This document shows positions 44,562 to 53,261 of a DNA stretch of 64,000 bases, piece by piece (within the stretch, counting starts at the first letter, position 1; every line of letters begins with the position of its first letter). Origin of the DNA: SHWB01 sp050246875 (lineage in GTDB: Bacteria; Pseudomonadota; Alphaproteobacteria; UBA6615). The translations under genes and the position numbers were made by a program. Below the pieces are notes generated by a model that did no database searches, was not told where the DNA came from, and saw nothing but the letters and a program-made list of their open reading frames with translations. Location of the stretch: NCBI GenBank assembly GCA_050246875.1, contig JBFWVF010000002.1, positions 124,001 to 188,000 of the forward strand, read 5' to 3'.

Positions 44562-44603
44562 TAGTACTGTCCGCGGCTACCAAGTTTGTATTTGCAATAG
44601 TCT

Positions 44604-45251
44604 CTAAAGAGAGCCGCCGAGGGTGCCCTTGGTCGACGGCACGGCGCCGGCGCGGCGCGGGTCGAGCTCGACCGCCATCCGCAGCGCGCGGGCGAGGCCC
44701 TTGTAGGCGCTCTCGACGATGTGATGGTTGTTGTCGCCGTAGATCGTCTCGACGTGCAGCGTCACGCCGGCCGACTGGGCGAAGGCCTTGAACCATTCCT
44801 GGAACAGTTCGGTGTCCATCTGGCCGAGCTTGTCGCGCGAGAACTTGACCCGCCAGACCAGCCCGGGCCGCCCGGAAATGTCGAGCGCGACGCGGGTCAG
44901 GGTCTCGTCCATCGGCACCAGCGCCTCGCCCCAGCGATGGATGCCGGCACGGTCGCCCAGCGCCTTCGCCACGGCCTCGCCGACGACGTAGCCGGAATCC
45001 TCGGTAGTGTGGTGGAAGTCGATGTGCAGGTCGCCCTTGGCCCGCACCGTCAGGTCGATGAGGCTGTGGCGGGCGAGCTGTTCGAGCATGTGGTCGAGGA
45101 AGCCGATGCCGGTGGCGACGTCGTAGTCGCCCTTGCCATCGAGCGCCACGCGAGCGCTGATCTCGGTCTCGCGGGTGCGCCGCAGGACCTCGCCGGTGCG
45201 GCCGGCGGCGGCCGGCTGGCGGCGCGTCTTCGGGGCGGCCATGGCGCCCAT
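44604..45251 (-). CDS. hisB: Imidazoleglycerol-phosphate dehydratase HisB
   Basis: A 215-residue manganese enzyme of step six. Metal-binding motifs are GIGFLDHMLEQLARHS, LHIDFHHTTEDSG and GDNNHHIVESAYKGLARAL, with the C-terminal PSTKG. The last four residues (GGSL) exceed the usual end and lie at the edge of the low-G+C insertion, so the stop may have been replaced. The start is an ATG at 45251 or 45242. It would normally head the his run; the AbiGi-like gene now separates it. Confidence 0.95.
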   Translation of the reverse strand: MGAMAAPKTRRQPAAAGRTGEVLRRTRETEISARVALDGKGDYDVATGIGFLDHMLEQLARHSLIDLTVRAKGDLHIDFHHTTEDSGYVVGEAVAKALGDRAGIHRWGEALVPMDETLTRVALDISGRPGLVWRVKFSRDKLGQMDTELFQEWFKAFAQSAGVTLHVETIYGDNNHHIVESAYKGLARALRMAVELDPRRAGAVPSTKGTLGGSL

Positions 45252-45424
45252 CTCCTCGGTTGGCGCGGGCCGCGGCCCGCCTGCGTCTTGCGCTCCGCCG
45301 CATATAGCAGCGGCCGGCGCGGCGCGCCAAGGATGGCGAAAATTTGCGCCATGGAGGGATTGCGCCCGGCCTGCCGGCTGTTAAAACCCGCGAGGGTGGG
45401 CTGTTCGGGTGGTCGGGGACCGAC

Positions 45425-46105
45425 ATGAACGACTTTGCGGTGCGCCGGTTCAGGGCCGGCGAGACGCTGCTTGCGCCCGGTGCGGCCGGCGGCGGCGCCT
45501 GGCTTCTGCTCAGCGGCAGGGTTCAGCTCAGCGGGCCCGGCAGCGACGCCGACGACCTGCTCGGGCCCGGCGACCTCGTCGGCGAGGTTGGCATGCTGAC
45601 GGGACGGCCGCATCGCGTCGGTGCCGTCGCGGTCGAGCCGGTCGAGGTCTGCGCCGTCACCCGCGATACGCTCGGCGCGGCCTTCGCCTGGCTGCAAGGA
45701 CGCACCGGCGCGCCGGCCGCGATGGCGCGTGCCTGGCGGCGCCTGCTGCTGGTGCCGGAGGACGGCCGCAGCAAGGCGCGCTTCCGCGAGCTGGAGATCG
45801 TCGCGCTGCCGTTCCGCGTCGGCCGCGTGCTTGGCCGGCACGAGGGCCCGCCGTCGGTGAGCATCGACCTCGCCCTGCCCGACGAGAAGCCCTACGAGAT
45901 CTCGCGCGTGCATTTCTCCATCGAGGAAACGCCGGACGGTCCGGTGGTGCGCGACGGGTCGAGCCATCTCGGCACCGAGGTCAACGGCCTGCGCATCGGC
46001 AATACCTCGCCGCGCGACACGGCACCGCTGCGGGCCGGTGAGAATCTGATCGTCGCCGGCCGCGCCGCCTCGCGGTTCCGCATGCTCCTGACGGTCGAGC
46101 CCTGA
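45425..46105 (+). CDS. Cyclic-nucleotide-binding-like + FHA domain protein
   Basis: A 226-residue cytoplasmic protein. Residues 1-95 form a cNMP-binding-like beta roll (GAWLLLSGRVQLSG, LLGPGDLVGEVGMLTGRPHRVGAVAVEPVEVCAV), including the GE[VI]GML segment near the phosphate cassette. Residues 125-222 form an FHA domain with SRVHF (160-164) and GTEVNG (183-188), so it should bind phosphothreonine. No kinase gene is nearby. It lies between hisB (divergent) and hslV. The ATG at 45425 is chosen for the normal beta-roll start. A dyad-like GGCGAAAATTTGCGCC lies upstream (45335-45350). Confidence 0.85.
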   Translation: MNDFAVRRFRAGETLLAPGAAGGGAWLLLSGRVQLSGPGSDADDLLGPGDLVGEVGMLTGRPHRVGAVAVEPVEVCAVTRDTLGAAFAWLQGRTGAPAAMARAWRRLLLVPEDGRSKARFRELEIVALPFRVGRVLGRHEGPPSVSIDLALPDEKPYEISRVHFSIEETPDGPVVRDGSSHLGTEVNGLRIGNTSPRDTAPLRAGENLIVAGRAASRFRMLLTVEP

Positions 46106-46222
46106 GGCCCCGTTCGGCGCCGTCGATGCCGGCCGCTTGATCGCCGGGGCCGGGTTGCCCACATTTCGGGGTCCGGCGGCGCCCTCCGCGCCGCCGCCCC
46201 GGATGAAAGCGAACCCAGCGAC

Positions 46223-46768
46223 ATGGCAGCAGCCGATACGGCATGGCACGGCACGACGATCCTGTCGGTGCGCAAGGGCGGATTCGTGGTCGTCGCCGGC
46301 GACGGGCAGGTCAGCATGGGCGCGACCGTGGTCAAGGGCACGGCGCGCAAGGTGCGACGGCTGGCCAACGGCACGGTGCTGGCGGGCTTCGCCGGCGCCA
46401 CGGCCGACGCCCTGACACTGCTCGAGCGCCTCGAAGGCAAGCTCGAACAGCATCCCGGCCAGCTTGTGCGCGCCTGTGTCGAGATGGCCAAGGACTGGCG
46501 CACCGACCGCTACCTGCGCCGACTGGAGGCCATGATGGCCGTCGCCGACGCCGAGCGCTCGCTGGTGCTGTCGGGCAACGGCGACGTGCTGGAGACCGAC
46601 GACGGGCTGATCGGCATCGGCTCCGGCGGCCCCTACGCGCTGGCCGCGGCGCGCGCGCTGATCGATCGTTCCGACATGGACGCCGAGGCGATCGCGCGGC
46701 GCGCGCTCGACATCGCCGCCGGCATCTGCGTCTACACCAACACCAACGTGACGGTGGAAGTCCTGTGA
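46223..46768 (+). CDS. hslV: HslV protease subunit (ClpQ)
   Basis: A 181-residue Thr protease that forms the core of HslUV. The catalytic Thr is in GTTILSVRKGG; residues 1-10 are a short propeptide to be removed. KGTARKVRRL, AGFAGATADALTLLERLE and GSGGPYALAAARAL are family segments. The stop overlaps the hslU GTG (GTGA), so the pair is coupled. It is heat-shock-linked in other bacteria; no sigma-32 site was found. Confidence 0.96.
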   Translation: MAAADTAWHGTTILSVRKGGFVVVAGDGQVSMGATVVKGTARKVRRLANGTVLAGFAGATADALTLLERLEGKLEQHPGQLVRACVEMAKDWRTDRYLRRLEAMMAVADAERSLVLSGNGDVLETDDGLIGIGSGGPYALAAARALIDRSDMDAEAIARRALDIAAGICVYTNTNVTVEVL

Positions 46769-48078
46769 CCAGCTTTTCGCCGCGCGAGATCGTCTCCGAA
46801 CTCGACCGCTACATCGTCGGCCAGGCCGACGCCAAGCGCGCCGTCGCCGTGGCGCTGCGTAACCGCTGGCGCCGCCAGCAGCTTCCCGAGGAGCTGCGCG
46901 AGGAGGTGCTGCCGAAGAACATCCTGATGATCGGGCCGACCGGCGTCGGCAAGACCGAGATCGCGCGCCGCCTGGCGAAGCTCGCCAACGCGCCGTTCCT
47001 CAAGGTCGAGGCGACCAAGTTCACCGAGGTCGGCTATGTCGGCCGCGACGTCGAGTCGATCGTGCGCGACCTCGTCGAGCAGGCGATCCTGCTGACCCGC
47101 CAGGCGCGCCGCAAGGAAGTGGCGGCGCAGGCCGAGATCAACGCCGAGAAGCGCGTGCTCGACGCGCTGGTCGGCTCGACGGCCGGCGAATCGACGCGCC
47201 GCGCCTTCCGCGACCGTCTGCGCGCCGGCGAACTCGACGACAAGGAGATCGAGGTCGAGGTCGCCGATACCGGCGGCCTGTCGCTGCCGACGATGGACAT
47301 TCCCGGCATGCCCGGCAGCCAGATGGGCATGATCAATCTCAACGACATGCTGGGCAAGGCGTTCGGCGGCGGCCGCAAGAAGCAGCGCCGCATGACGGTG
47401 GCCGAGAGCTACGCCGTGCTGATGGCCGAGGAGAGCGACAAGCTGCTCGACGACGAGAAGGTGGTGCGCGAGGCCATCGCCGCCGTCGAGAACGACGGCA
47501 TCGTCTTCCTCGACGAGATCGACAAGATCAGCGCCCGCTCCGACCGCGCCGGCGCCGACGTCTCTCGCGAGGGCGTGCAGCGCGACCTGCTGCCGCTGAT
47601 CGAGGGCACCACCGTCGCTACCAAGCACGGCGCGGTGAAGACCGACCACATCCTGTTCATCGCCTCGGGCGCCTTCCACCTCGCCAAGCCGTCCGACCTG
47701 CTGCCCGAACTGCAGGGCCGCCTGCCCATCCGGGTGGAACTCAAGGCGCTCGGACGCGACGATTTCGCCCGCATCCTGCGCGAGCCGGAGAACAGCCTGA
47801 TCAAGCAGTACGTCGCCCTGCTGGCGACCGAGGGCGTGACGCTGGTCTTCACCGAGGACGCCATCGACGCGCTGGCGGCGCTGGCCGCCGACATCAACCA
47901 GTCGGTCGAGAACATCGGCGCGCGTCGCCTCCACACCGTGCTGGAACGACTGCTCGAGGAGGTCTCCTTCGCCGCGCCCGACCGTGGCGGCGAGACCGTC
48001 ACCGTCGACGCCGCCCTGGTGCGCGATCGCGTCGGCGAGCTAGCGAAGAACGCCGACCTGTCGAAATTCATCCTGTAG
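46765..48078 (+). CDS. hslU: HslU ATPase subunit (ClpY)
   Basis: A 437-residue AAA+ unfoldase. The start TSFSPREIVSELDRYIVGQ is typical. Walker A is GPTGVGKT (57-64), Walker B DGIVFLDEIDKI, sensor region ELQGRLPIRVEL, and the C-terminal KNADLSKFIL docks into HslV. The I-domain with MPGSQMGMINLNDMLGKAF is present. The GTG start overlaps hslV. It converges with the esterase, overlapping by 11 bases. Confidence 0.97.
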   Translation: MTSFSPREIVSELDRYIVGQADAKRAVAVALRNRWRRQQLPEELREEVLPKNILMIGPTGVGKTEIARRLAKLANAPFLKVEATKFTEVGYVGRDVESIVRDLVEQAILLTRQARRKEVAAQAEINAEKRVLDALVGSTAGESTRRAFRDRLRAGELDDKEIEVEVADTGGLSLPTMDIPGMPGSQMGMINLNDMLGKAFGGGRKKQRRMTVAESYAVLMAEESDKLLDDEKVVREAIAAVENDGIVFLDEIDKISARSDRAGADVSREGVQRDLLPLIEGTTVATKHGAVKTDHILFIASGAFHLAKPSDLLPELQGRLPIRVELKALGRDDFARILREPENSLIKQYVALLATEGVTLVFTEDAIDALAALAADINQSVENIGARRLHTVLERLLEEVSFAAPDRGGETVTVDAALVRDRVGELAKNADLSKFIL

Positions 48079-49018
48079 CGGTGAACGATTCCCGCAATCC
48101 CTCGACAGCGAAGTCGAGGGCCTCGAAGGCAGCGTCGACGTAGCCGCCCCAGGACAGGAAGGCGTGGGTGTAGCCCTCGAAGTTGCGGTGGCGCACCGGG
48201 ACGCCGGCGCCAGCAAGGCGGTCCGCATACGCGACGCCCTCGTCGCGCAGCGGGTCGTGGCTGGCGGTGATCACGGTGGCCGGCGGCAGGCCGGCGAGGT
48301 CCGGGGCCAGCGCCGGCGAGGCGCGGCTGTCGCGCCAGAGCGCCGGATCGGGGATGTACAGCGCGCGGAACCATTCCATCATCGGGCGCGTGAGGAACGG
48401 GCCCTCCGCATTCTCCGTGTAGGACGGCGTTTCGAAGACCATGCTGGTCGCCGGAAACAGCAGCAGCTGGTGGGCCAGGGGCGGATCGCCGGCACCCCGC
48501 ATCAGCTGCGCCACGACCGCTGCCAGCCCGCCGCCGGCGCTGTCGCCGCCGACCGCGATGCGACGCGGATCGACGCCCAGCGTCGCGGCATTGTCGCGCG
48601 TCCAGCGCGTTGCCCAGAGGCAATCGTCGACCGCGGCGGGAAACGGATACTCGGGCGCACAGCGGTACTCGACGGAGATCACCACCGCGCGCGCGGCATG
48701 GGCGAGGTAGCGGCATTGCGGCTCGACCGTCTCGTGGCTGCCGATGACCCAGCCGCCGCCGTGGAAGAACAGCAGCGCCGGCAGCGCCTCGCCCGCCGCG
48801 ACGCCGGCCGGCACCAGCACGCGCATCGGCACCGGCCCGCCCGGGCCGGCCGGAAACAGGTCCTCGACGCGGCCCATCGGCAGCAGCGGCTGGTTGAGGC
48901 GCTGGAAGCGCTCGCGGTGCGCGACCCGCGCCGCGCCCGGCGACATCTCCCACAGTTTCGGGCCGGCCATCAGCGCCACGACGCGGCGCATCTGGGGGTG
49001 GAGCGGCGGACGGGTCAT
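48068..49018 (-). CDS. Alpha/beta hydrolase (HSL-family esterase)
   Basis: A 316-residue esterase of the hormone-sensitive-lipase family. The oxyanion motif is HGGGW (86-90) and the nucleophile Ser160 is in GDSAGG. The Asp of SHDPLRDEG (near 256) and the His of YTHAFL (near 288) complete the triad. Substrates are probably short acyl esters. Convergent with hslU and divergent from the cyclase gene. Confidence 0.9.
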   Translation of the reverse strand: MTRPPLHPQMRRVVALMAGPKLWEMSPGAARVAHRERFQRLNQPLLPMGRVEDLFPAGPGGPVPMRVLVPAGVAAGEALPALLFFHGGGWVIGSHETVEPQCRYLAHAARAVVISVEYRCAPEYPFPAAVDDCLWATRWTRDNAATLGVDPRRIAVGGDSAGGGLAAVVAQLMRGAGDPPLAHQLLLFPATSMVFETPSYTENAEGPFLTRPMMEWFRALYIPDPALWRDSRASPALAPDLAGLPPATVITASHDPLRDEGVAYADRLAGAGVPVRHRNFEGYTHAFLSWGGYVDAAFEALDFAVEGLRESFTATG

Positions 49019-49106
49019 GGCGAGCCCCCTGACGATTGGCGCGCATGGCGGGCTGGCCTAGAGTCGCACCGCCCTGAACGGGCGTTCAGCGAGGAGGAAG
49101 GCCAGG

Positions 49107-49889
49107 ATGCGTATTCCGACACGGATCGTCGACATCTCGATGGCGCTCGACAACGAGACCGTCGTCGACCCCGACATCATGCGGCCGAAGATCGAGTACG
49201 TCGATCACAAGGCCAACGCCAAGGCCATGTCCGACTTCTTCCCCGGCATGAAGCCCGAGGACCTGCCCGACGCGCAGGGCTGGGCATGGGAGAAGATCCA
49301 GCTCACCACGCACAACGGTACCCATGTCGATGCGCCGTACCACTATCACTCGCACGACAAGCACGGGAACCCGATGAAGACCATCGACCAGATGCCGCTC
49401 GACTGGTACTTCCGGCCCGCCATCAAGCTGACCTTCCGCGACAAGCCCGACGGCTACATCGTGCAACCGGCCGACGTCGAGGCGGAGCTGAAGCGCATCG
49501 GCCACACGCTGCAGCCGCTCGACATCGTGCTGGTCCACACCAACACGCCCGACTACATCGGCACGCCCGAATACCTGACGCGCGGCATCGGCATGGGCCG
49601 CGAGGCGACGCTGTACCTCACCGAGCGCGGCGTGCGCGTCACCGGCATCGACGCCTGGGGCTGGGACGCCCCCTTCGCCTTCGCCCGGCCGCGCTACGAG
49701 AAGGACCACGACGCCAGCAAGGTCTGGCAGGGCCACTGGGCCGGCATCGAGCAGCCCTACTGCCACATGGAGAAGCTGCAGCACCTCGACACGCTTCCCG
49801 ACAAGGGCTTCTGGGTTGCCTGCTTCCCCTGCAAGATCAAGGCGGCGTCGGGCGGCTGGACGCGCGCCGTGGCGATGTTCTTCGACTGA
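49107..49889 (+). CDS. Cyclase / kynurenine-formamidase-like metal hydrolase
   Basis: A 260-residue protein of the cyclase family. HNGTHVDAP (69-77) is the H-x-G-T-H-x-D-x-P metal motif, and GIDAWGWDAPFAF and a late HMEKL segment fit the bacterial KynB/polyketide-cyclase-like type. Substrate unknown; no tryptophan-breakdown genes are near. The start has GAGGAAGGCCAGG upstream. Confidence 0.88.
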   Translation: MRIPTRIVDISMALDNETVVDPDIMRPKIEYVDHKANAKAMSDFFPGMKPEDLPDAQGWAWEKIQLTTHNGTHVDAPYHYHSHDKHGNPMKTIDQMPLDWYFRPAIKLTFRDKPDGYIVQPADVEAELKRIGHTLQPLDIVLVHTNTPDYIGTPEYLTRGIGMGREATLYLTERGVRVTGIDAWGWDAPFAFARPRYEKDHDASKVWQGHWAGIEQPYCHMEKLQHLDTLPDKGFWVACFPCKIKAASGGWTRAVAMFFD

Positions 49890-49918
49890 GAGCGGCGCGT
49901 GCGGCTCCGGTGCCTCGT

Positions 49919-50037
49919 CCTCGTCCTTCGACAGGCTCAGGATGAGGACGACGGGTAGCGTTCACGCGGTCTGGCCCGCGCGAGTGTTGCGTCCGGCCTT
50001 TCGGTTGTCCTCGTCCTGAGCCTGTCGAAGGACGGGG
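49919..50037. repeat. REP-like palindromes, inverted pair (locus B)
   Basis: The left copy (49919-49947) carries TCGTCCTTCGACAGGCTC followed by AGGATGAGGAC, and the right copy (50007-50037) is its inverse, with GTCCTGAGCCTGTCGAAGGAC. The pair closely matches locus A (3452-3556) in both core and arrangement. It occupies the gap between two converging genes. Confidence 0.85.
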
Positions 50038-50054
50038 ACACGCACCGCCGGCCC

Positions 50055-50510
50055 TCAGGGCTCGCGCGGCGGTCGCGAGGGCGGGCGGCCGGACACCGCC
50101 GCGCCGCTGGCGACGCGCGGCGCGCGGGCCCGTTTGCGCGGCGGCGGTGCCGCGCCGGCCAGTTTCGCCACCTGCGCCCGCAGCGCCTCGGCGTCCTTCG
50201 CGGCGAGGCGGCGGATGGCGCCGGCCAGCTCGTTGGCCAGCAGCGTGTGCTGCGGCGCGAGGCCGGCGGTGTCGACGACGACGCGCGGATGCGACAGCAG
50301 GGCGAGGCGCTGCATCTCCTCGTAGTCGTCCCAGATCAGGTTGAAGTACTCGCAGACCTGTACCACCAGCGCCTCGGACGGGCGGCCGCGATGGCCGTGC
50401 TCCAGCGCCGACAGGTAGGCCGGGGTCAGGGCGAGGTCGCCAGCCATGCGCTTGAGCGACACGCCGTGCCGACGGCGCAGCGTCCGCACCCGTTCGCCGA
50501 ACGGGGTCAT
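50055..50510 (-). CDS. XRE-family helix-turn-helix regulator
   Basis: A 151-residue protein with a Cro/C1-type helix-turn-helix at 1-60 (FGERVRTLRRRHGVSLKRMAGDLALTPAYLSALEHG) and a C-terminal helical part with a basic tail. The ATG at 50510 overlaps the Smr-gene stop (ATGA). XRE and Smr genes are neighbours in many Alphaproteobacteria. Its targets are unknown. Confidence 0.9.
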   Translation of the reverse strand: MTPFGERVRTLRRRHGVSLKRMAGDLALTPAYLSALEHGHRGRPSEALVVQVCEYFNLIWDDYEEMQRLALLSHPRVVVDTAGLAPQHTLLANELAGAIRRLAAKDAEALRAQVAKLAGAAPPPRKRARAPRVASGAAVSGRPPSRPPREP

Positions 50511-51112
50511 GCCGGCGGCGTCCGCTTGCGCCGCAGCAGGACGTACATCGCGCCGCCGCCGCCATGGTCGGGCCGCGCCGGCGCGGTGGCGAGGACGAGT
50601 TCGGCGAGCGGCGCCTGCGCCAGCCAGTGCGGCACCTGACGGCGCAGCACGCCGCCGCCGCGGCCCCACTCGTCCGTAGTGCTGCGGCCCTTGCCGGTGA
50701 TGACGAGGACGACCCGCAGACCCGAGGCCGCCGCACGCGTGAGGAAGCCGACCAGCAGGCGGTAGGCCTGTTCCTGGAACTCGCCGTGCAGGTCGAGCCG
50801 CGCCTCCACCGGCAGGCGACCGCGGCGCAGGCGCTCGGCCGTGCGGCGGTCCAGGCCTGGCGCTACCGGCGGCCCCGGAACGGCTGGCGGCGGCGGTATA
50901 ACCCTGGGTATACCGGCCGGTTTACCGGCTCTCCGGGAGTGCTGACGATTTTCGTCAAGTGTCTGTGATTCAACGATGACCGGCCGGGAGTGCGTGGTTC
51001 GCTTGCGGGTCTTCAGCGGTCTGACTTCGGCCAGCGCCCGGCGGAACAGTTCGGGGCCGTCGTCGGCGCTACCGGGAGGTTTCGCCCCGTGCCGGTCGCG
51101 CCTCGCCGCCAT
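50507..51112 (-). CDS. Smr-domain protein
   Basis: A 201-residue protein. A basic, proline-rich N-terminal half precedes the Smr domain (about 100-200), with LDLHG (106-110) and TGKG (139-142). Smr domains can be endonucleases; recent work ties several to cleavage at collided ribosomes. The start is an ATG at 51112. It is coupled to the XRE gene. Lut genes precede it. Confidence 0.88.
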   Translation of the reverse strand: MAARRDRHGAKPPGSADDGPELFRRALAEVRPLKTRKRTTHSRPVIVESQTLDENRQHSRRAGKPAGIPRVIPPPPAVPGPPVAPGLDRRTAERLRRGRLPVEARLDLHGEFQEQAYRLLVGFLTRAAASGLRVVLVITGKGRSTTDEWGRGGGVLRRQVPHWLAQAPLAELVLATAPARPDHGGGGAMYVLLRRKRTPPA

Positions 51113-51129
51113 CGCCCGGCAGCACTCCC

Positions 51130-51837
51130 TCAACCGACCAGGACGATGTGCAGGCGGCGCGGCCCGTGCGCCCCGAGCAGCAGGGTCTGCTGGATGTCGC
51201 CCGAGCGCGACGGCCCGGTGACGAGGTTGACGGTGCGCGGCAGGCGCGGTAGCGCGCCACCCATGCGGCGGCGGATGCGGTCCCAGACGTCCTCGTAGGT
51301 ACCGACGACGCGGTCGGCCGGCAGCACGACGATGTGCGTCTCGGGCAGGAAGTTGAGGGTCGAGGGATGCTCCTTGCCCGACAGCATGACCAGCGTGCCG
51401 GTCTCGGCGATGCCGGCGAAGGCCGAGGTGACGCTGACCTCGTCGCTCTCGGTCGGCTTGCCGCGGCGGATCGACAGCATGGCGTTGCCTGCCCATGGTG
51501 CCGCGTCGAGCGTCGGGTCGGGCGCCATCACCACGTTGGCCGGCAGGTTCTCGCGGCGCAGGTAGTCGGCGACCGCGGCGGGCACGGCCGCCATGTCCTT
51601 GACCTCGGTCACGGTCGCCTGCACCGCCTCGGCGTAGTGCCGGAACAGGTGGGCGAGGCCGCCATGGTCGGCGCCGACGGTGCGGCCGGGCTGCAGGTTG
51701 CGCGGATGGGTCGCCAGCCGCGTCTCCGGCCCCTCGCGCTGGGCCCGCGTCGGCGCACCCTCGCGCCCGAGGCCGCGGCGGACGGCGCCGAGGATGGCGG
51801 CGCGCGACTTCGCCGTATCGGGCAGCCCGCCGCTCAT
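51130..51837 (-). CDS. lutC: Lactate utilization protein LutC
   Basis: A 235-residue LUD-domain protein, third in the lutABC run for L-lactate oxidation. Motifs include SAFAGIAETGTLVMLSG and LPETHIVVLPADRVV. The ATG at 51837 overlaps the lutB stop (ATGA). Length and neighbours match LutC/YkgG. Confidence 0.93.
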   Translation of the reverse strand: MSGGLPDTAKSRAAILGAVRRGLGREGAPTRAQREGPETRLATHPRNLQPGRTVGADHGGLAHLFRHYAEAVQATVTEVKDMAAVPAAVADYLRRENLPANVVMAPDPTLDAAPWAGNAMLSIRRGKPTESDEVSVTSAFAGIAETGTLVMLSGKEHPSTLNFLPETHIVVLPADRVVGTYEDVWDRIRRRMGGALPRLPRTVNLVTGPSRSGDIQQTLLLGAHGPRRLHIVLVG

Positions 51838-53258
51838 GCCCGCCCCCGCTGCTCGGCCCACAGCGCCTGGAAGGTGCGGCCCTCCGGCGCCGGAAACTCG
51901 CGATAGCGCGTCCAGCCGCCGGCCAGCGGCAGGCGGCGCAGCCGGCCCTTGCTGCCGGCCAGCCGCGCCAGCATCCGCATGGCGAGGCCGGTGGCGAAAC
52001 GGTAGAGGCGCGGCCGCGTGGCGAAGGCCGCCCACAGCGACAGGCCCTTGCGGGCGGCCTGGGGCGTCAGCTTGCGCTCGAACTCGCGCTCGCGCCATTT
52101 CCGCATCATGCCCGGCAGCGGAATGCGCATCGGGCAGACCTGCTCGCAGCGGCCGCAGAAGGTCGAGGCGTTGGGCAGCGGCGCCGCGTGCTCGATGCCG
52201 ATCAGCGCCGGGGTCAGCACGGCGCCCATCGGGCCGGGATAGACCCAGCCATAGGCATGGCCGCCGACCGCCTGGTAGACCGGGCAGTGGTTCATGCAGG
52301 CGCCGCAGCGGATGCAGCGCAGCATCTCGTGGAACTCGCTGCCGAGCATCGCCGAGCGGCCGTTGTCGAGCACCACGACGTGGTACTCCTCCGGCCCGTC
52401 AGGGTCGCCGGCGCGGCGCGGCCCGGTCGAGATCGTCGTGTAGGTGGAGAACTCCTGCCCGGTGGCCGAACGCGCCAGGACGCGCAGGATGGTAGCGGCG
52501 TCCTCCAGCGTCGGCACTACCTTCTCGAGGCTCGCCAGCACGATGTGGGTGCGCGGCAGCAGCTGCGAGAGGTCGCCGTTGCCCTCGTTGGTGACGATGA
52601 TCGAGGAGCCGGTCTCGGCGACGAGGAAGTTGGCGCCGGTGATGCCGACCTCGGCCTCGAAGTATTTCTTGCGCAGGATCTCGCGCGCCTCGGTCAGCAG
52701 GGCGCGCGGCTCGGTCAGGTCGCGCGCCGGGTCGAGGCCGGTATGCGTCTCGCGGAAGCTCTTCTCGACCTGCGCCTTGGTCAGGTGGATGGCCGGGGCG
52801 ATGATGTGCGACGGCGTCTCGTGGCGGATCTGAATGATGTACTCGCCGAGGTCGGTCTCGACCGGGCGGATGCCATTGGCCTCGAGCATTTCGTTGATGC
52901 CGCACTCCTCGGCGATCATCGACTTGCCCTTGTTGACCGCCTTGGCGCCGGCGCGCCGGCACAGCGCCAGCACGATGGCGCGCGCCTCGGCGGCGTCCTT
53001 CGCCCAGTGGACGTGGCCGCCGGCCTCGCGCACCCGCCGCTCCCACACTTCGAGGTAGTGGTCGAGATTGGCGAGGGTATGGTCCTTGATGCCCTTGGCG
53101 GCGTCGCGCAGGGCGTCGAACTCGGGCAGGTTGGCGACGACGCGGGCGCGGCCGGCGACGAAGGTGCGGTCGCTGCCCGACAGCGCCGCGCGCAGGTCGG
53201 CGTTGGCCAGTTCGCGGGTGGCGTTGGCCTTGAAGGCGTGGCTGGTCGAGCCTTCCAT
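51834..53258 (-). CDS. lutB: Lactate utilization iron-sulfur protein LutB
   Basis: A 474-residue protein with an N-terminal LUD domain (GITGANFLVAETGSSIIVTN) and two CxxCxxC sets, CIRCGACMNHCP and CGRCEQVCP, for [4Fe-4S] clusters. It should act with LutA and LutC in electron transfer from L-lactate. It starts three bases after lutA ends. Length fits LutB/YkgF. Confidence 0.95.
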   Translation of the reverse strand: MEGSTSHAFKANATRELANADLRAALSGSDRTFVAGRARVVANLPEFDALRDAAKGIKDHTLANLDHYLEVWERRVREAGGHVHWAKDAAEARAIVLALCRRAGAKAVNKGKSMIAEECGINEMLEANGIRPVETDLGEYIIQIRHETPSHIIAPAIHLTKAQVEKSFRETHTGLDPARDLTEPRALLTEAREILRKKYFEAEVGITGANFLVAETGSSIIVTNEGNGDLSQLLPRTHIVLASLEKVVPTLEDAATILRVLARSATGQEFSTYTTISTGPRRAGDPDGPEEYHVVVLDNGRSAMLGSEFHEMLRCIRCGACMNHCPVYQAVGGHAYGWVYPGPMGAVLTPALIGIEHAAPLPNASTFCGRCEQVCPMRIPLPGMMRKWREREFERKLTPQAARKGLSLWAAFATRPRLYRFATGLAMRMLARLAGSKGRLRRLPLAGGWTRYREFPAPEGRTFQALWAEQRGRA

Positions 53259-53261
53259 CGC

